From: Eubacterium_U album
GTDB lineage: Bacteria; Bacillota; Clostridia; Lachnospirales; Lachnospiraceae
DNA length: 63,940 nucleotides
Assembly: GCF_025336545.1 (NCBI RefSeq)
Contig: NZ_JAODBU010000010.1
Location: 1 to 63,940, forward strand
Direction of reading: 5' to 3'
Made by a program: the position numbers and the translations under genes. This document shows positions 26,327-35,457 of this stretch, in pieces. The notes under the pieces were generated by a model that saw only the letters and a program-made list of their open reading frames with translations, was not told the origin of the DNA and did not search any database. Within the stretch, counting starts at the first letter, position 1. The number at the start of each line of letters is the position of its first letter.

Positions 26327-29300
26327 CTATTTAAAATAAACAGTAATCTTGTCTACTTTTCCATCACGAACAGCTTCTGCTAATTCGCCTGTAATCTTAT
26401 TTTCAGTAGAAACTACTTTTCCGTCTATTTCTACTTTATCAACTACTGCTGCATCAGCACCATATGTATCTTTTCCTGTGTTGTTTACATATGTTACATC
26501 ACAAGTTGATAATAATCTGAATGTAGCCTTTCCTTCATCAAATAACCATTTTGCAAGCTTTGGTGTGAAGTTAAGTACTAATTCTCCATTTTCATATGTA
26601 AATACTTTTCCACCTGTAAACATTTCAATCCACATTGAAATCATTTCTGTTGTAGAACCTGAAAGTCTTGCAACAAAACCTCTTCCGTGAATGTCTTCAT
26701 TTGGATTTGCACTTGATGCGATAAATGATGAATTTTCAAGAATACTTCTTCCATACATATTTGGATCTAAGAATGGAACTAACGCTCTTGTTACTGTTTC
26801 GTAGAATTCATCATATAATCCCGCTTTAATCATTGCCAACATATATTTATATTCCATGTGAAGGAATACATTTTCTCTTTCCTGCCATCCTGGTGTAAAT
26901 GCACGGCAACGTCCATTTTCCATTGAGCATTCTTCGATTGAAGCTGATGTCTTATACATTCCAAGTTTGCTATCGTAAATATCTGTCTTTTTAACATTAT
27001 TAAACATTTCACGTGCTGTGTCTGTATCAACATATCCCATCATTCTTGCAGGTCCTTCAAGGAAGGCTGGAAGTGGAACTGCCTTAAAGCATTTAACTTT
27101 AGCTTTCTGTAATCCATAATGACTCATTACAGGATTTCCATCAGCATCTACAACTGGTTCAAAGTCAGTTACTTCATGTGTAAAGTATGTAGGAACTACG
27201 CCTTCACCAATTTCAACTGCTTTTGCAATGCCTTTTTCAATCTTAGCTTCAAATGCTTTGAAGATTTCAACTATTTCTGATTTAGCAAGAGCTGTTTCTT
27301 CTCCACTAAAGTAAAGTTTAATTGTTTCTCTATAATTTTCTCTGATTGTTGCAACTGCATCCCAATATTCAAAATCGTTAAGTTCGCCTGCATTTGCCTT
27401 ATCTAATGTAGCCTTAACATCTCTTAAATACTTAGCAATTTCAGCAGGCATTACGATTTTGCCTTCGCCTTCGAAATTGTCAATGATGAAGTTTACAAGT
27501 CTCTTTAATTCAAATGTTTCAGGTGTACCTGAACCAAATAATCCAGGAAGTCCGTTCATGGCGTCATTCCATCCCGGTTTTCCACCTTCCATTTCAACAC
27601 CCATTCCGTCAACATCAAGCTGAGCGAATTTGCTAAGTGCTAAAATAATCATCTTAACTGATAATGTTGTCATATATGGCTTCTGGTCTTTTGTCTGTAA
27701 CCAGTTTGTAGCCCATTTATTAAATCCAGGTCTTGCAAGTTTTTCTTCATCTTCAACTTCCATACCATACTGACGTACAGCACCTTTGTTGTTAATTACG
27801 TATTTTTCATCACGTGGTACAACTGTTGCTACACTGTCATAGAATTTATATGTTTTGTCTTCGAATAAGAACTCATCAATCTTATCTGGGAAAATGCTTA
27901 AGTAGTTGTCTACTAAATCCATATTGTAATCCCAGTGATCACTCCAATAACCTTCAGCAAATCCAGCTTCAATGTTCTGATCACAGTTATTTAAAATATT
28001 TGCAATGAATTCTCCGTCATCAATCTTAAGTTCTAACTGAAGTTTTGCAATTGTGTTTGAAATCTGTCCCGGTGTAAATTTACCTGCAACAATTTCCTTA
28101 ATTGCTGTAGCATCACCGTTAATTGATTCTTCAACATAAGCCTGAACTTCATCTTCTTTTCCTTCAATTACATTGAAAAGACTTGGTCTTACTTCAAGTG
28201 GATTGTATCCATCTGCCTGAATAAGACTAAAGAATGTCTTAACATTGAAGTCACCAACGTCCTTCTTGAAGAATACATCATTTCTTCTGTTCTGAGATAC
28301 ATCTCTGAAGTTACCATTACCCTGTGAATAATATTCAGCAGCGATTGAGAAAAAGTTGTAATCTCTTTCAGGGTCACCATGTTTTCTACTGAACAAGTGA
28401 ATTACTGACTTATTTCCATCTTTGTTTAATACATATGGATATCCACCTCTTAAGAAGTTATCTAAGTAACACTGTTCTACATACTGGTCAAATATTCCAG
28501 CTGCTGTCTTTGTCTTAATATCTGAAGTGAAGCTATCTGCTAATTCTTCTGCTTCTTCAAATTTCTTATCTAAATAACCAGGTACTGTAAAATCTGCAAG
28601 TTTAGCATTAATCTGTTCAACTGAACCTGCAAAACCAATCATTGTTGAGAATGAGAAGTCTTCCCCGGCTTTAATTTCTGCCTTAAATGGAGTAAATCCA
28701 CAAGGTACTTTATTAGCAAAACACTGTTTCTTTGCTAATACTTTATCAATTCCACCTTCTACAAAATTAACAGGTTTCATAAGAGATAAATCATAACCAT
28801 ACACTGTATCTACATCATAGATTACGTCCTGTAATTCATTATCCTTAATTGTTAAATAGTAGTAACCACCTTCAACGTCTGATACTTCAGCTGAATCCTT
28901 TGTTGAAGCTCTAAGTGTATAATATGGAACTTTGTTTTCAAGGTTCTTAATGTCTGCCCAGCTTTTAAATAAGTTAGACATTTCCTTAAATTCACCATTT
29001 GCAATTCCGTATGTAATAATCTTTGGAAGACCATCTACGATTTCGATGTTCTTAGCCTTATCTCCTGTATTCTTAACAGAAACCTGTCTTACAAGAGCTC
29101 CGATACTTTCATTTGGAAGTACATAGTAATTTACTGTAACCTCAATACCATATTTAGTATTATTTTCAATAATCTTGAAACTGTTTTTATTCATTCTGAT
29201 TGAACGTTTTGCATCATCTTCATACTGGAAAAATGGTTCATAGTACTGTCCATCAATTTTTAAGAATGTTCTAAAACCTTTTACCTGTGTGTTTTCAAAT

Positions 29301-29506
29301 GCCGTATTAGCTGAGTTAAATTCCATAATGGCATTTCCCTTGTTGCCAATACCAAAACTATTCATTCCCTGTCCTCTGTTAGTGTAGAATGTCCACATTG
29401 GAATTCCTTTAACACCTGCAAGACCTGGCAAAAAGCTTGAAAAAGCCGGCATTCTATCATAATCATCTATAACAAAAGTCTTACCTTCAAGTCTGTAGTT
29501 ACTCAT
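26327..29506 (-). CDS. Beta-1,3-glucan phosphorylase-like protein (GH161/GH149 type)
   Basis: 1059 aa cytoplasmic phosphorylase. It shares the GH94-clan plan (beta-sandwich, then (alpha/alpha)6 barrel), with a catalytic-type Asp in GKPGWNDAMNGLPG near residue 648 and conserved blocks SRKHGDPERDYNFFSI and TPGWQERENVFLHMEYKYML. The size and absence of GADWND distinguish it from GH94. Long beta-1,3-glucan phosphorylases of GH161 and GH149 have this size; GH161 is my preferred family because it includes Firmicutes, but this is recalled and not searched. It would phosphorolyse longer laminarioligosaccharides to glucose-1-phosphate. Ribosome site AAAGGAG. It lies downstream of lacI. Confidence 0.72.
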   Translation of the reverse strand: MSNYRLEGKTFVIDDYDRMPAFSSFLPGLAGVKGIPMWTFYTNRGQGMNSFGIGNKGNAIMEFNSANTAFENTQVKGFRTFLKIDGQYYEPFFQYEDDAKRSIRMNKNSFKIIENNTKYGIEVTVNYYVLPNESIGALVRQVSVKNTGDKAKNIEIVDGLPKIITYGIANGEFKEMSNLFKSWADIKNLENKVPYYTLRASTKDSAEVSDVEGGYYYLTIKDNELQDVIYDVDTVYGYDLSLMKPVNFVEGGIDKVLAKKQCFANKVPCGFTPFKAEIKAGEDFSFSTMIGFAGSVEQINAKLADFTVPGYLDKKFEEAEELADSFTSDIKTKTAAGIFDQYVEQCYLDNFLRGGYPYVLNKDGNKSVIHLFSRKHGDPERDYNFFSIAAEYYSQGNGNFRDVSQNRRNDVFFKKDVGDFNVKTFFSLIQADGYNPLEVRPSLFNVIEGKEDEVQAYVEESINGDATAIKEIVAGKFTPGQISNTIAKLQLELKIDDGEFIANILNNCDQNIEAGFAEGYWSDHWDYNMDLVDNYLSIFPDKIDEFLFEDKTYKFYDSVATVVPRDEKYVINNKGAVRQYGMEVEDEEKLARPGFNKWATNWLQTKDQKPYMTTLSVKMIILALSKFAQLDVDGMGVEMEGGKPGWNDAMNGLPGLFGSGTPETFELKRLVNFIIDNFEGEGKIVMPAEIAKYLRDVKATLDKANAGELNDFEYWDAVATIRENYRETIKLYFSGEETALAKSEIVEIFKAFEAKIEKGIAKAVEIGEGVVPTYFTHEVTDFEPVVDADGNPVMSHYGLQKAKVKCFKAVPLPAFLEGPARMMGYVDTDTAREMFNNVKKTDIYDSKLGMYKTSASIEECSMENGRCRAFTPGWQERENVFLHMEYKYMLAMIKAGLYDEFYETVTRALVPFLDPNMYGRSILENSSFIASSANPNEDIHGRGFVARLSGSTTEMISMWIEMFTGGKVFTYENGELVLNFTPKLAKWLFDEGKATFRLLSTCDVTYVNNTGKDTYGADAAVVDKVEIDGKVVSTENKITGELAEAVRDGKVDKITVYFK

Positions 29507-29567
29507 TTTATTACTCCTTTTTTTATCATTATATTTATCTTTATGCTTACGCTAATAATTTTCTTTT

Positions 29568-30572
29568 TTATCTTTCTTTTGCTCTACCACATGAGCTTCT
29601 ATAAACCATTTTTGGTGATAATTTAGTTACTGTTCCATTCTTATCATCATCTGATTTGAGCAATCTGAAAAGCTCATTTGCGCTTACACTACCCATTTCT
29701 GCAATTGGGCTGTGTACTGTTGTAAGAGGTACTCCATAATAAGGACTAATTGTACTGTCATCATATCCGATAACACTTACATCTTCAGGTACTCTCACAC
29801 CGATATCCTGAAATGCCTGAATAACGCCCCATGCCATTTCATCATTTGCACAGAACATAGCATCCGGGATATCAATTCCTTTTGATAACAGTGATCTCAT
29901 TTCACTGTACGCAAGTGATTCCTCATAATATCCTCTGACTTCTAATTCCTTATCGATTGGGAGATTGTTCTTTTCCATCATCTCCGCATATCCGGCATAA
30001 CGATGTTCATCGTCGCCGCTTTCGTTACCATGCATGTAACCGATTCTCTTATGACCAAGTTTAATCAAATGGTCAACTGCCATAGATGCTCCTAATTTGT
30101 CATCTACAAATACTCCTGAAATATTTTTTCCCTTACAATTTCTATCAATAAATACCATTGGAATATTAACTGTTGCAATTCGCTTTACATAATCGCCTGT
30201 TAAATCTTCATGATAAATTATTGCTCCTGCTACGCCTGATGCAATTATCATACGATATATTTCATCCGGTGAGTTGTCATTACTTACATATATGTTTAAT
30301 AAGTAATCGTTTAATTTGCATTGCAAATGAATTGCCTGTGTTAAAACCTTATAGAAATCTCCCTGTAAACTTGTTACAAATAATCCTATTGTATTCTTTC
30401 TATTAGATTTTAATAACTTTGCATTCATATTAGGGATATAATGCAATTTTTCAACCGCCTCTAATACTTTCTGTTTTGTATCTTCACTTACGATGTCAGC
30501 ATTGTTAAATACATTAGAAACCGTAGATATTGCAACTCCTGCTTCTCTAGCAACATCTTTAATTGTAACCAT
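29568..30572 (-). CDS. LacI-family transcriptional regulator of the glucan locus
   Basis: 334 aa. N-terminal LacI helix-turn-helix (MVTIKDVAREAGVAISTVSN) with the hinge, then a periplasmic-binding-protein-like effector domain (VIGYDDSTISPYYGVPLTTV near the end). ATG 30572 is set by AGGAGGGAATAAC; the longer frame to 30614 lacks a ribosome site. Surrounded by GH16, GH161, GH94 and transporter genes, it probably represses them until a beta-1,3-oligosaccharide is bound. TTGCGAACGCTTA upstream of the GH94 gene (near 26180) and GCG-containing dyads nearby are possible targets. Confidence 0.9.
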   Translation of the reverse strand: MVTIKDVAREAGVAISTVSNVFNNADIVSEDTKQKVLEAVEKLHYIPNMNAKLLKSNRKNTIGLFVTSLQGDFYKVLTQAIHLQCKLNDYLLNIYVSNDNSPDEIYRMIIASGVAGAIIYHEDLTGDYVKRIATVNIPMVFIDRNCKGKNISGVFVDDKLGASMAVDHLIKLGHKRIGYMHGNESGDDEHRYAGYAEMMEKNNLPIDKELEVRGYYEESLAYSEMRSLLSKGIDIPDAMFCANDEMAWGVIQAFQDIGVRVPEDVSVIGYDDSTISPYYGVPLTTVHSPIAEMGSVSANELFRLLKSDDDKNGTVTKLSPKMVYRSSCGRAKER

Positions 30573-30600
30573 GTTATTCCCTCCTAAGGTTTTATTATAT

Positions 30601-30628
30601 CTGTCACCCGCCACTTAACGGGTGACAG
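30601..30628. other. Perfect 10-bp intercistronic hairpin between GH16 gene and lacI
   Basis: CTGTCACCCG (30601-30610) and CGGGTGACAG (30619-30628) with an 8-nt loop and no T-run on either strand. On the minus strand it is directly followed by ATATAATAAAACC, which could be a -10 box for lacI. It may be an mRNA end/processing hairpin or an operator. Confidence 0.6.
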
Positions 30629-30639
30629 TCAATTTCATC

Positions 30640-32001
30640 TTACTGATATACTCTTACATAGTCAACATAATAGTAGTCTTCATATGTCTGAATATTTCCA
30701 TTTGTTCCTGTTAATGTCCATCCATTTGTTGTAACTGTTCCTGCAGCGTTACCACCGATTGCACAGTTAAGAATGAAGAAGAATGAATGATCAAATACCC
30801 AAGCTTCATTGAAAATACTTGCACTGAATTTTGAAGGATCATATACACCAACTACTCTTCCATCTACCATGAATGTGATTGAATTTTCATTCCATTCTGC
30901 TGTATATGTATGGAAATCTGCTGCTGCAGTAGCCTGTGTAAGACCTGTGTCATAATTCTTATTTCCATGAGATGTTGACTGGTTATTAAAATATGGGCAA
31001 TGGATTGTCTGTGGAACTCCACCGTTCATTGCTTCTAAAATATCAATTTCACCACATAATGGCCATGTTTTTGTATCATTGTTTGCTCCAAGCATCCATC
31101 CTGCTGACCAAGTACCTTTTGCTTTAGATGCCTTTGCTCTTATTTCCATTCTACCATAAGTAAATTCTCTTTTACCTTTAGTATTAATTCTTGTTGATGA
31201 GCAATATACAGGTTTCTTAGCAACTAAATCATATTCCATTCTAGGAATAATTACTAAACAACCATTTTCAAATTTAATGTTCTTTCCTTCTGTATAATCC
31301 TGAAATTCTTCATTACCCCATCCATTTGCTCCTGTTTCATATTTCCATGAATTGAGGTCTAAACTTGTTCCATTAAATTCATCTGACCAAGTCAACTTCC
31401 AAGTTTTTACGCTTGCAACATTTGAATATTCGCTACTAGCAATTGCTTTTTTGCCTGCTTTAGCATAAGCTTTTACTTTATAGTAATATGTTGCACCACC
31501 GGCTACATTCTTAATTGTAGTTTTTGTTTTTTTACCTTTTTTTACTGTAGCAACCTTCTTAAATCCCTTGTTCTTATTTGTTGATTTGTAGATATAATAA
31601 CCTGTTGCTCCTTTTACTTTCTTCCAAGATACAGTAACGTTTGAAGCTGTTTCTGTACTTGAAGCAATGCTAGCCTTAACACCTTTTACCTTAGTTGGTG
31701 TAACAGTAACCTTAACTGTTGCTGTTCCGGCACTTGATGATAATTTAATTTTTGCAATACCGGCTTTTTTACCTTTTACTGAACCTTTGCTGTTAACTGA
31801 AGCAACTTTGCTATTGCTTGTAGAGTATTTAACTCCCTTTGCTAATGTAGCGATACCATATGATTCGCCTATTGAAATAGTTGTCTTTTTGCCTGTCAAA
31901 ACCTTGATAGCTGCATCTGTTTGAGTTGGCATAACACCAATTATAGAAACAACCATTAATAATGATAAAACAACTGATGTGATTTTTTTCATTGCTTTCA
32001 T
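30640..32001 (-). CDS. Secreted GH16 beta-glucanase with Ig-like and FN3 modules
   Basis: 453 aa. Signal peptide (about 1-30), a bacterial Ig-like module (32-104), an FN3 module (107-198; GATGYYIYKSTNKNKGFKK) and a GH16 catalytic domain (200-453) with GEIDILEA at about 316-323 and a final YYVDYVRVYQ strand. It should hydrolyse beta-1,3-glucan outside the cell. The non-catalytic modules are N-terminal here, unlike the GH16 at the left edge. Ribosome site AGGAGGCG supports ATG 32001. It follows the lipoprotein GH16 gene by 9 bp and is likely the last gene of the transporter operon. Confidence 0.9.
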   Translation of the reverse strand: MKAMKKITSVVLSLLMVVSIIGVMPTQTDAAIKVLTGKKTTISIGESYGIATLAKGVKYSTSNSKVASVNSKGSVKGKKAGIAKIKLSSSAGTATVKVTVTPTKVKGVKASIASSTETASNVTVSWKKVKGATGYYIYKSTNKNKGFKKVATVKKGKKTKTTIKNVAGGATYYYKVKAYAKAGKKAIASSEYSNVASVKTWKLTWSDEFNGTSLDLNSWKYETGANGWGNEEFQDYTEGKNIKFENGCLVIIPRMEYDLVAKKPVYCSSTRINTKGKREFTYGRMEIRAKASKAKGTWSAGWMLGANNDTKTWPLCGEIDILEAMNGGVPQTIHCPYFNNQSTSHGNKNYDTGLTQATAAADFHTYTAEWNENSITFMVDGRVVGVYDPSKFSASIFNEAWVFDHSFFFILNCAIGGNAAGTVTTNGWTLTGTNGNIQTYEDYYYVDYVRVYQ

Positions 32002-32010
32002 TTGCGCCTC

Positions 32011-33027
32011 CTATTTTTCTTTTTCTGCCAAAGCGCTTATAACGTCGCTTTGATATACACGAACATAATCTACCTGCATCTGCTGTGGAAGGCATTCATC
32101 ATCTGTTCCTGAACTTCCACCCCAGCTTCCGCCGTAAGCTATATTCATTATAAGATGAAATTCCTTATCAAAAGGCCATTCATCTTTTGTTACATTTTTA
32201 CTATTTCCAACATATTCATCGGGATCGTAAGTAAATATTGTTTCACCATCCACGGTAAATATTAATTTGTCCGGGAGCCATTCGAATCCATATGTATGAA
32301 ATTCTTCGCTAACACCCTCGACTTTTTTTGCCCAACCTTTATTAGAGCCATCCAATCCATTGTATTTTTGACAATGCACATTTGAATGAATAATATTTTG
32401 CAAATATCCAACATGTTCCATTATGTCAATTTCTCCTGACATAGGCCATCCACCATATTCAGTAGTACTTGATGGAAGCATCCATATCGCGGGCCATGTT
32501 CCTTTTCCTTTAGGTAATTTTGCTTTAATTTCAAATTTACCATATCGGAAATCAGCTTTTCCTTTTGTTTTAATTCGGGCTGACGTATACATATCTTTCC
32601 CGAATTCATCCTGTTCTTTTCTAAGTTCGATTGTAAGCTTACCATCTTTTACCCAGGCATTTCCTTTGTCTGTGTATTTTTGCAGTTCGCCATTTCCCCA
32701 ACCGCCTTGGCCTTTACCTATATCGTAAGTCCATTTGCTTTCATCAGGGAGTCCTTCATAATCAAACTCATCTGACCATACAAGTTTGTAATTCAAATTG
32801 CTATAGTCATAATCAAATCCATCTGCTTTGACATAATAATCAGCCGGTTTTGTTTCACCGTAATCATCATATCTGTCCGGAATACTATTTGCTATTCTTT
32901 CTTTGACTGTCTGAGTCTCTGTTTTATCTTTCGTATTATTTGTTTGGCTTTTATCAGAAGACTGGCAGGCCACCACAGCAAAAGCTGTGGCGAATATCAT
33001 ACATATTGCTGTCAGTTTTCGTTTCAT
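32011..33027 (-). CDS. GH16 beta-glucanase lipoprotein
   Basis: 338 aa. Lipoprotein signal with lipobox VVAC, a short linker, then a single GH16 domain with GEIDIMEH at about 198-205, WPAIWMLPSS, and the terminal MQVDYVRVYQ strand. Membrane tethering would let it trim oligosaccharides beside the solute-binding proteins. Ribosome site AGGAG. The start lies 2 bp below the permease stop, so it belongs to the transporter operon. Confidence 0.9.
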   Translation of the reverse strand: MKRKLTAICMIFATAFAVVACQSSDKSQTNNTKDKTETQTVKERIANSIPDRYDDYGETKPADYYVKADGFDYDYSNLNYKLVWSDEFDYEGLPDESKWTYDIGKGQGGWGNGELQKYTDKGNAWVKDGKLTIELRKEQDEFGKDMYTSARIKTKGKADFRYGKFEIKAKLPKGKGTWPAIWMLPSSTTEYGGWPMSGEIDIMEHVGYLQNIIHSNVHCQKYNGLDGSNKGWAKKVEGVSEEFHTYGFEWLPDKLIFTVDGETIFTYDPDEYVGNSKNVTKDEWPFDKEFHLIMNIAYGGSWGGSSGTDDECLPQQMQVDYVRVYQSDVISALAEKEK

Positions 33028-33029
33028 TT

Positions 33030-33983
33030 TTATTCTCCTGTAATACCTGCGTTTTCAATACCTTCAATAAACTGTCTCTGTACGAGTGCATATAACAATA
33101 ACAATGGAGCTATTGAAATTAATGTTGCCGCCATCTTACTTGCTTCATTTACACTACCTACATCGCTAGTTGTAAGATTGTTATCAAATAATGTTAACTG
33201 ATTTGGTACCAACTCAATTGAATTACGCATCAATGTACTTGTTGAATATGTTTCATTCCAGTTAAATACGAATGCGAACATAAATACTACAAGAATTGTT
33301 GAAAGTGATAATCTGATTGCTACATGATAGAATACCTTTAATGCTCCAGCACCATCAATCATAGCTGCTTCATCTAATGATTTTGGAATCATATTGAAGA
33401 AGTTATAGAAAATCAAAATCAAAATTGTTGAATATGTTCCCTGTCCTAAAATAGACATTAAAAGCTGTGGAATGATAGTTCCTATTAATTTAACACCGAT
33501 TGCAGTATTTAATGAATCTAACATGATAATTCTAGGTACTGTAAGGAGTGGTACCGGAAGGATAAATGCTAATACTATCATTCCAAACCATAATCCTTTA
33601 CCTTTAAATGAATATCTTGATAAAGCAAATCCTGTTGTAGCAGAAACAATAGTCTGACCAAGTGCAAACAATGCTGAAACCCAAATTGAGTTAATCAATG
33701 AATGACTTACATCCAAAGTATTTGCTGCTTCTTTAAAGTTGCTTAATGTAAAATGCTTTGCAATCCATGTAATTGATGGATCAATCAAATCCTTAGCTGA
33801 CATGATTGATTTTGATATCATTTCAAATATCGGCTCTAAGTATACAAATCCTATACAAATAAGAAGGAAATATATAGCAATTTTAGAAATAACATGAACA
33901 GCTTTTAATTTCTTTAATTTTGCAAAACTAAACTTATTCATTTTAGTCAAATCAATAACTGATTGATCATTTTTACTTGCCAT
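33030..33983 (-). CDS. Sugar ABC transporter permease (MalG/CUT1 type)
   Basis: 317 aa. Six predicted helices, with the EAA loop at KSLDEAAMIDGAGALKVFYHVAI. ATG 33983 is chosen because of AAGGAGGCAAAG; the longer frame to 34007 overlaps the preceding gene. It pairs with the permease encoded at 33973, overlapping it by 11 bp. Likely imports beta-1,3-oligosaccharides with one of the two binding proteins in the operon. Confidence 0.88.
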   Translation of the reverse strand: MASKNDQSVIDLTKMNKFSFAKLKKLKAVHVISKIAIYFLLICIGFVYLEPIFEMISKSIMSAKDLIDPSITWIAKHFTLSNFKEAANTLDVSHSLINSIWVSALFALGQTIVSATTGFALSRYSFKGKGLWFGMIVLAFILPVPLLTVPRIIMLDSLNTAIGVKLIGTIIPQLLMSILGQGTYSTILILIFYNFFNMIPKSLDEAAMIDGAGALKVFYHVAIRLSLSTILVVFMFAFVFNWNETYSTSTLMRNSIELVPNQLTLFDNNLTTSDVGSVNEASKMAATLISIAPLLLLYALVQRQFIEGIENAGITGE

Positions 33984-35457
33984 ATTTCTTTGCCTCCTTC
34001 TTTGCATATCTGTTTTGTTTCTTTAATCTCTTCATCTGCTGTTTTTCAAGTTTAGCCAATTTCTTTTCCTGTCTCTTTCTGTCTTTAATGTCTTTTGGCT
34101 TTCTTTCCTTAAATAACAATAAAACAAATCCTACAATTATTAATACGATTATACTGTAAATCCATGCATATGTTGCTGCATATCCTAAACCACTCGCCGT
34201 ATCACCGGTCTGTTCAAGAATCAAGGTGTATACAGGGTTGATAGCTTCGTAAGTACCTAACTGAATTACTGTGAAGATTGTAATAATCATTCCAATCTGT
34301 CTTAACATTGGAATTGTAATCTTCCACATTATCTGCCAAGCATTAGCTGAGTCAATCTTAGCTGCTTCATAAATACTTACATTAATTTTCTGCAAACCGT
34401 TAATAAACAAAACGATTGGGATACCAGTAAACCATAAAATTATTGATAACTGATCAAATACCTGAGCAAGTGTTGTTGCTAATGGTGCTGAGTAACTCTG
34501 AATCATCTGCATAATGAAGATGTTTGAGTACTGATCAGCCGCATCAACTGCACCACTTACTTTCTGTGTAGCTTCTGCTGCCGCATTCTGTACATCAAGT
34601 AACTGTGACATTACAGGACCTGACATAATAATTACGGGCAGGAAGTAAATTGTTCTAAGTAATCCCTTACCTGTCTTAATCTTATTAAGAAGATACGCAA
34701 TGATAAATGATAATACAACTACAATGAATGTATATGGAATTATCATCTTCAAATAACTAAGTAACGCTGGTAAGAAATCTGAGTTCTTAATAAACGCTGT
34801 TATATAGTTATTAATTCCTGCAAACTTAAGTACATAACCTGTTGCTGCTTTCTTAACGTTCATAAAACTCAAGAAAATAGTTGCAACAAACGGGAATAAT
34901 GTAAAAAGTAAAAATCCTACAATCCAAGGTGCCATAAAAGCATATCCATATTTATTCTGTCTATGCTGATATGTCTGCATTTTCTTTTTGCCTTTTTCCT
35001 TTGGCTGTACTTTCTTTTGTTTAGTTTCTTTTTTATTTACGGCTTTTGCTTCTTCCTTTGCAGCTTTTTCTGCAGCCTTTAATGCTGCCTTTTCTGCTCT
35101 GGCTTCTGCTTTGCTCATTTTTTCTTCTTTTTCAATCTTAGCCAGTTTTTCTTCTATTATGGAATCACCACGGACAGGTTCTTCTTCCGGCTGAGATTTT
35201 TCTTCTTCTTTTTCTTTAGCTTCTTCCTCTTCTTCGTCTCTAAGACTTTTCATCTGAGCTCGAAGACTTGAACTTTGGGCTTTCTGTGGTTGAGTTATTT
35301 CTACAGATGCAATTTCTTCATCTGTAACAACACTTTCAACTTTTTCATCTTTCTCTGCTACAGTGTTTTCCACTGTAGCAGTTGTCTGTGTATCTACTGT
35401 TTCTGTCTTTGCTTCTTCAATATCTGAAGGTGTTACAATCTTATTTTCGTCTGCCAT
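33973..35457 (-). CDS. Sugar ABC permease (MalF type) with long charged N-terminal extension
   Basis: 494 aa, about 190 longer than typical CUT1 permeases. Residues 1-165 have no membrane segments: an acidic/Ser-rich half (SLRDEEEEEAKEKEEE) and then an Ala-Lys helical half (EKAALKAAEKAAKEE, KGKKKM). The permease domain follows from about 180 (YAFMAPWIVGFLLFTLFPFVA) with an EAA loop at NVSIYEAAKIDSANAWQIMW. The C-terminal tail is strongly basic. Its ATG shares one base with the DUF5696 stop (TAATG). The extension may bind the ATPase or another cytosolic partner; this is inference. Confidence 0.85.
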   Translation of the reverse strand: MADENKIVTPSDIEEAKTETVDTQTTATVENTVAEKDEKVESVVTDEEIASVEITQPQKAQSSSLRAQMKSLRDEEEEEAKEKEEEKSQPEEEPVRGDSIIEEKLAKIEKEEKMSKAEARAEKAALKAAEKAAKEEAKAVNKKETKQKKVQPKEKGKKKMQTYQHRQNKYGYAFMAPWIVGFLLFTLFPFVATIFLSFMNVKKAATGYVLKFAGINNYITAFIKNSDFLPALLSYLKMIIPYTFIVVVLSFIIAYLLNKIKTGKGLLRTIYFLPVIIMSGPVMSQLLDVQNAAAEATQKVSGAVDAADQYSNIFIMQMIQSYSAPLATTLAQVFDQLSIILWFTGIPIVLFINGLQKINVSIYEAAKIDSANAWQIMWKITIPMLRQIGMIITIFTVIQLGTYEAINPVYTLILEQTGDTASGLGYAATYAWIYSIIVLIIVGFVLLLFKERKPKDIKDRKRQEKKLAKLEKQQMKRLKKQNRYAKKEAKKYGK

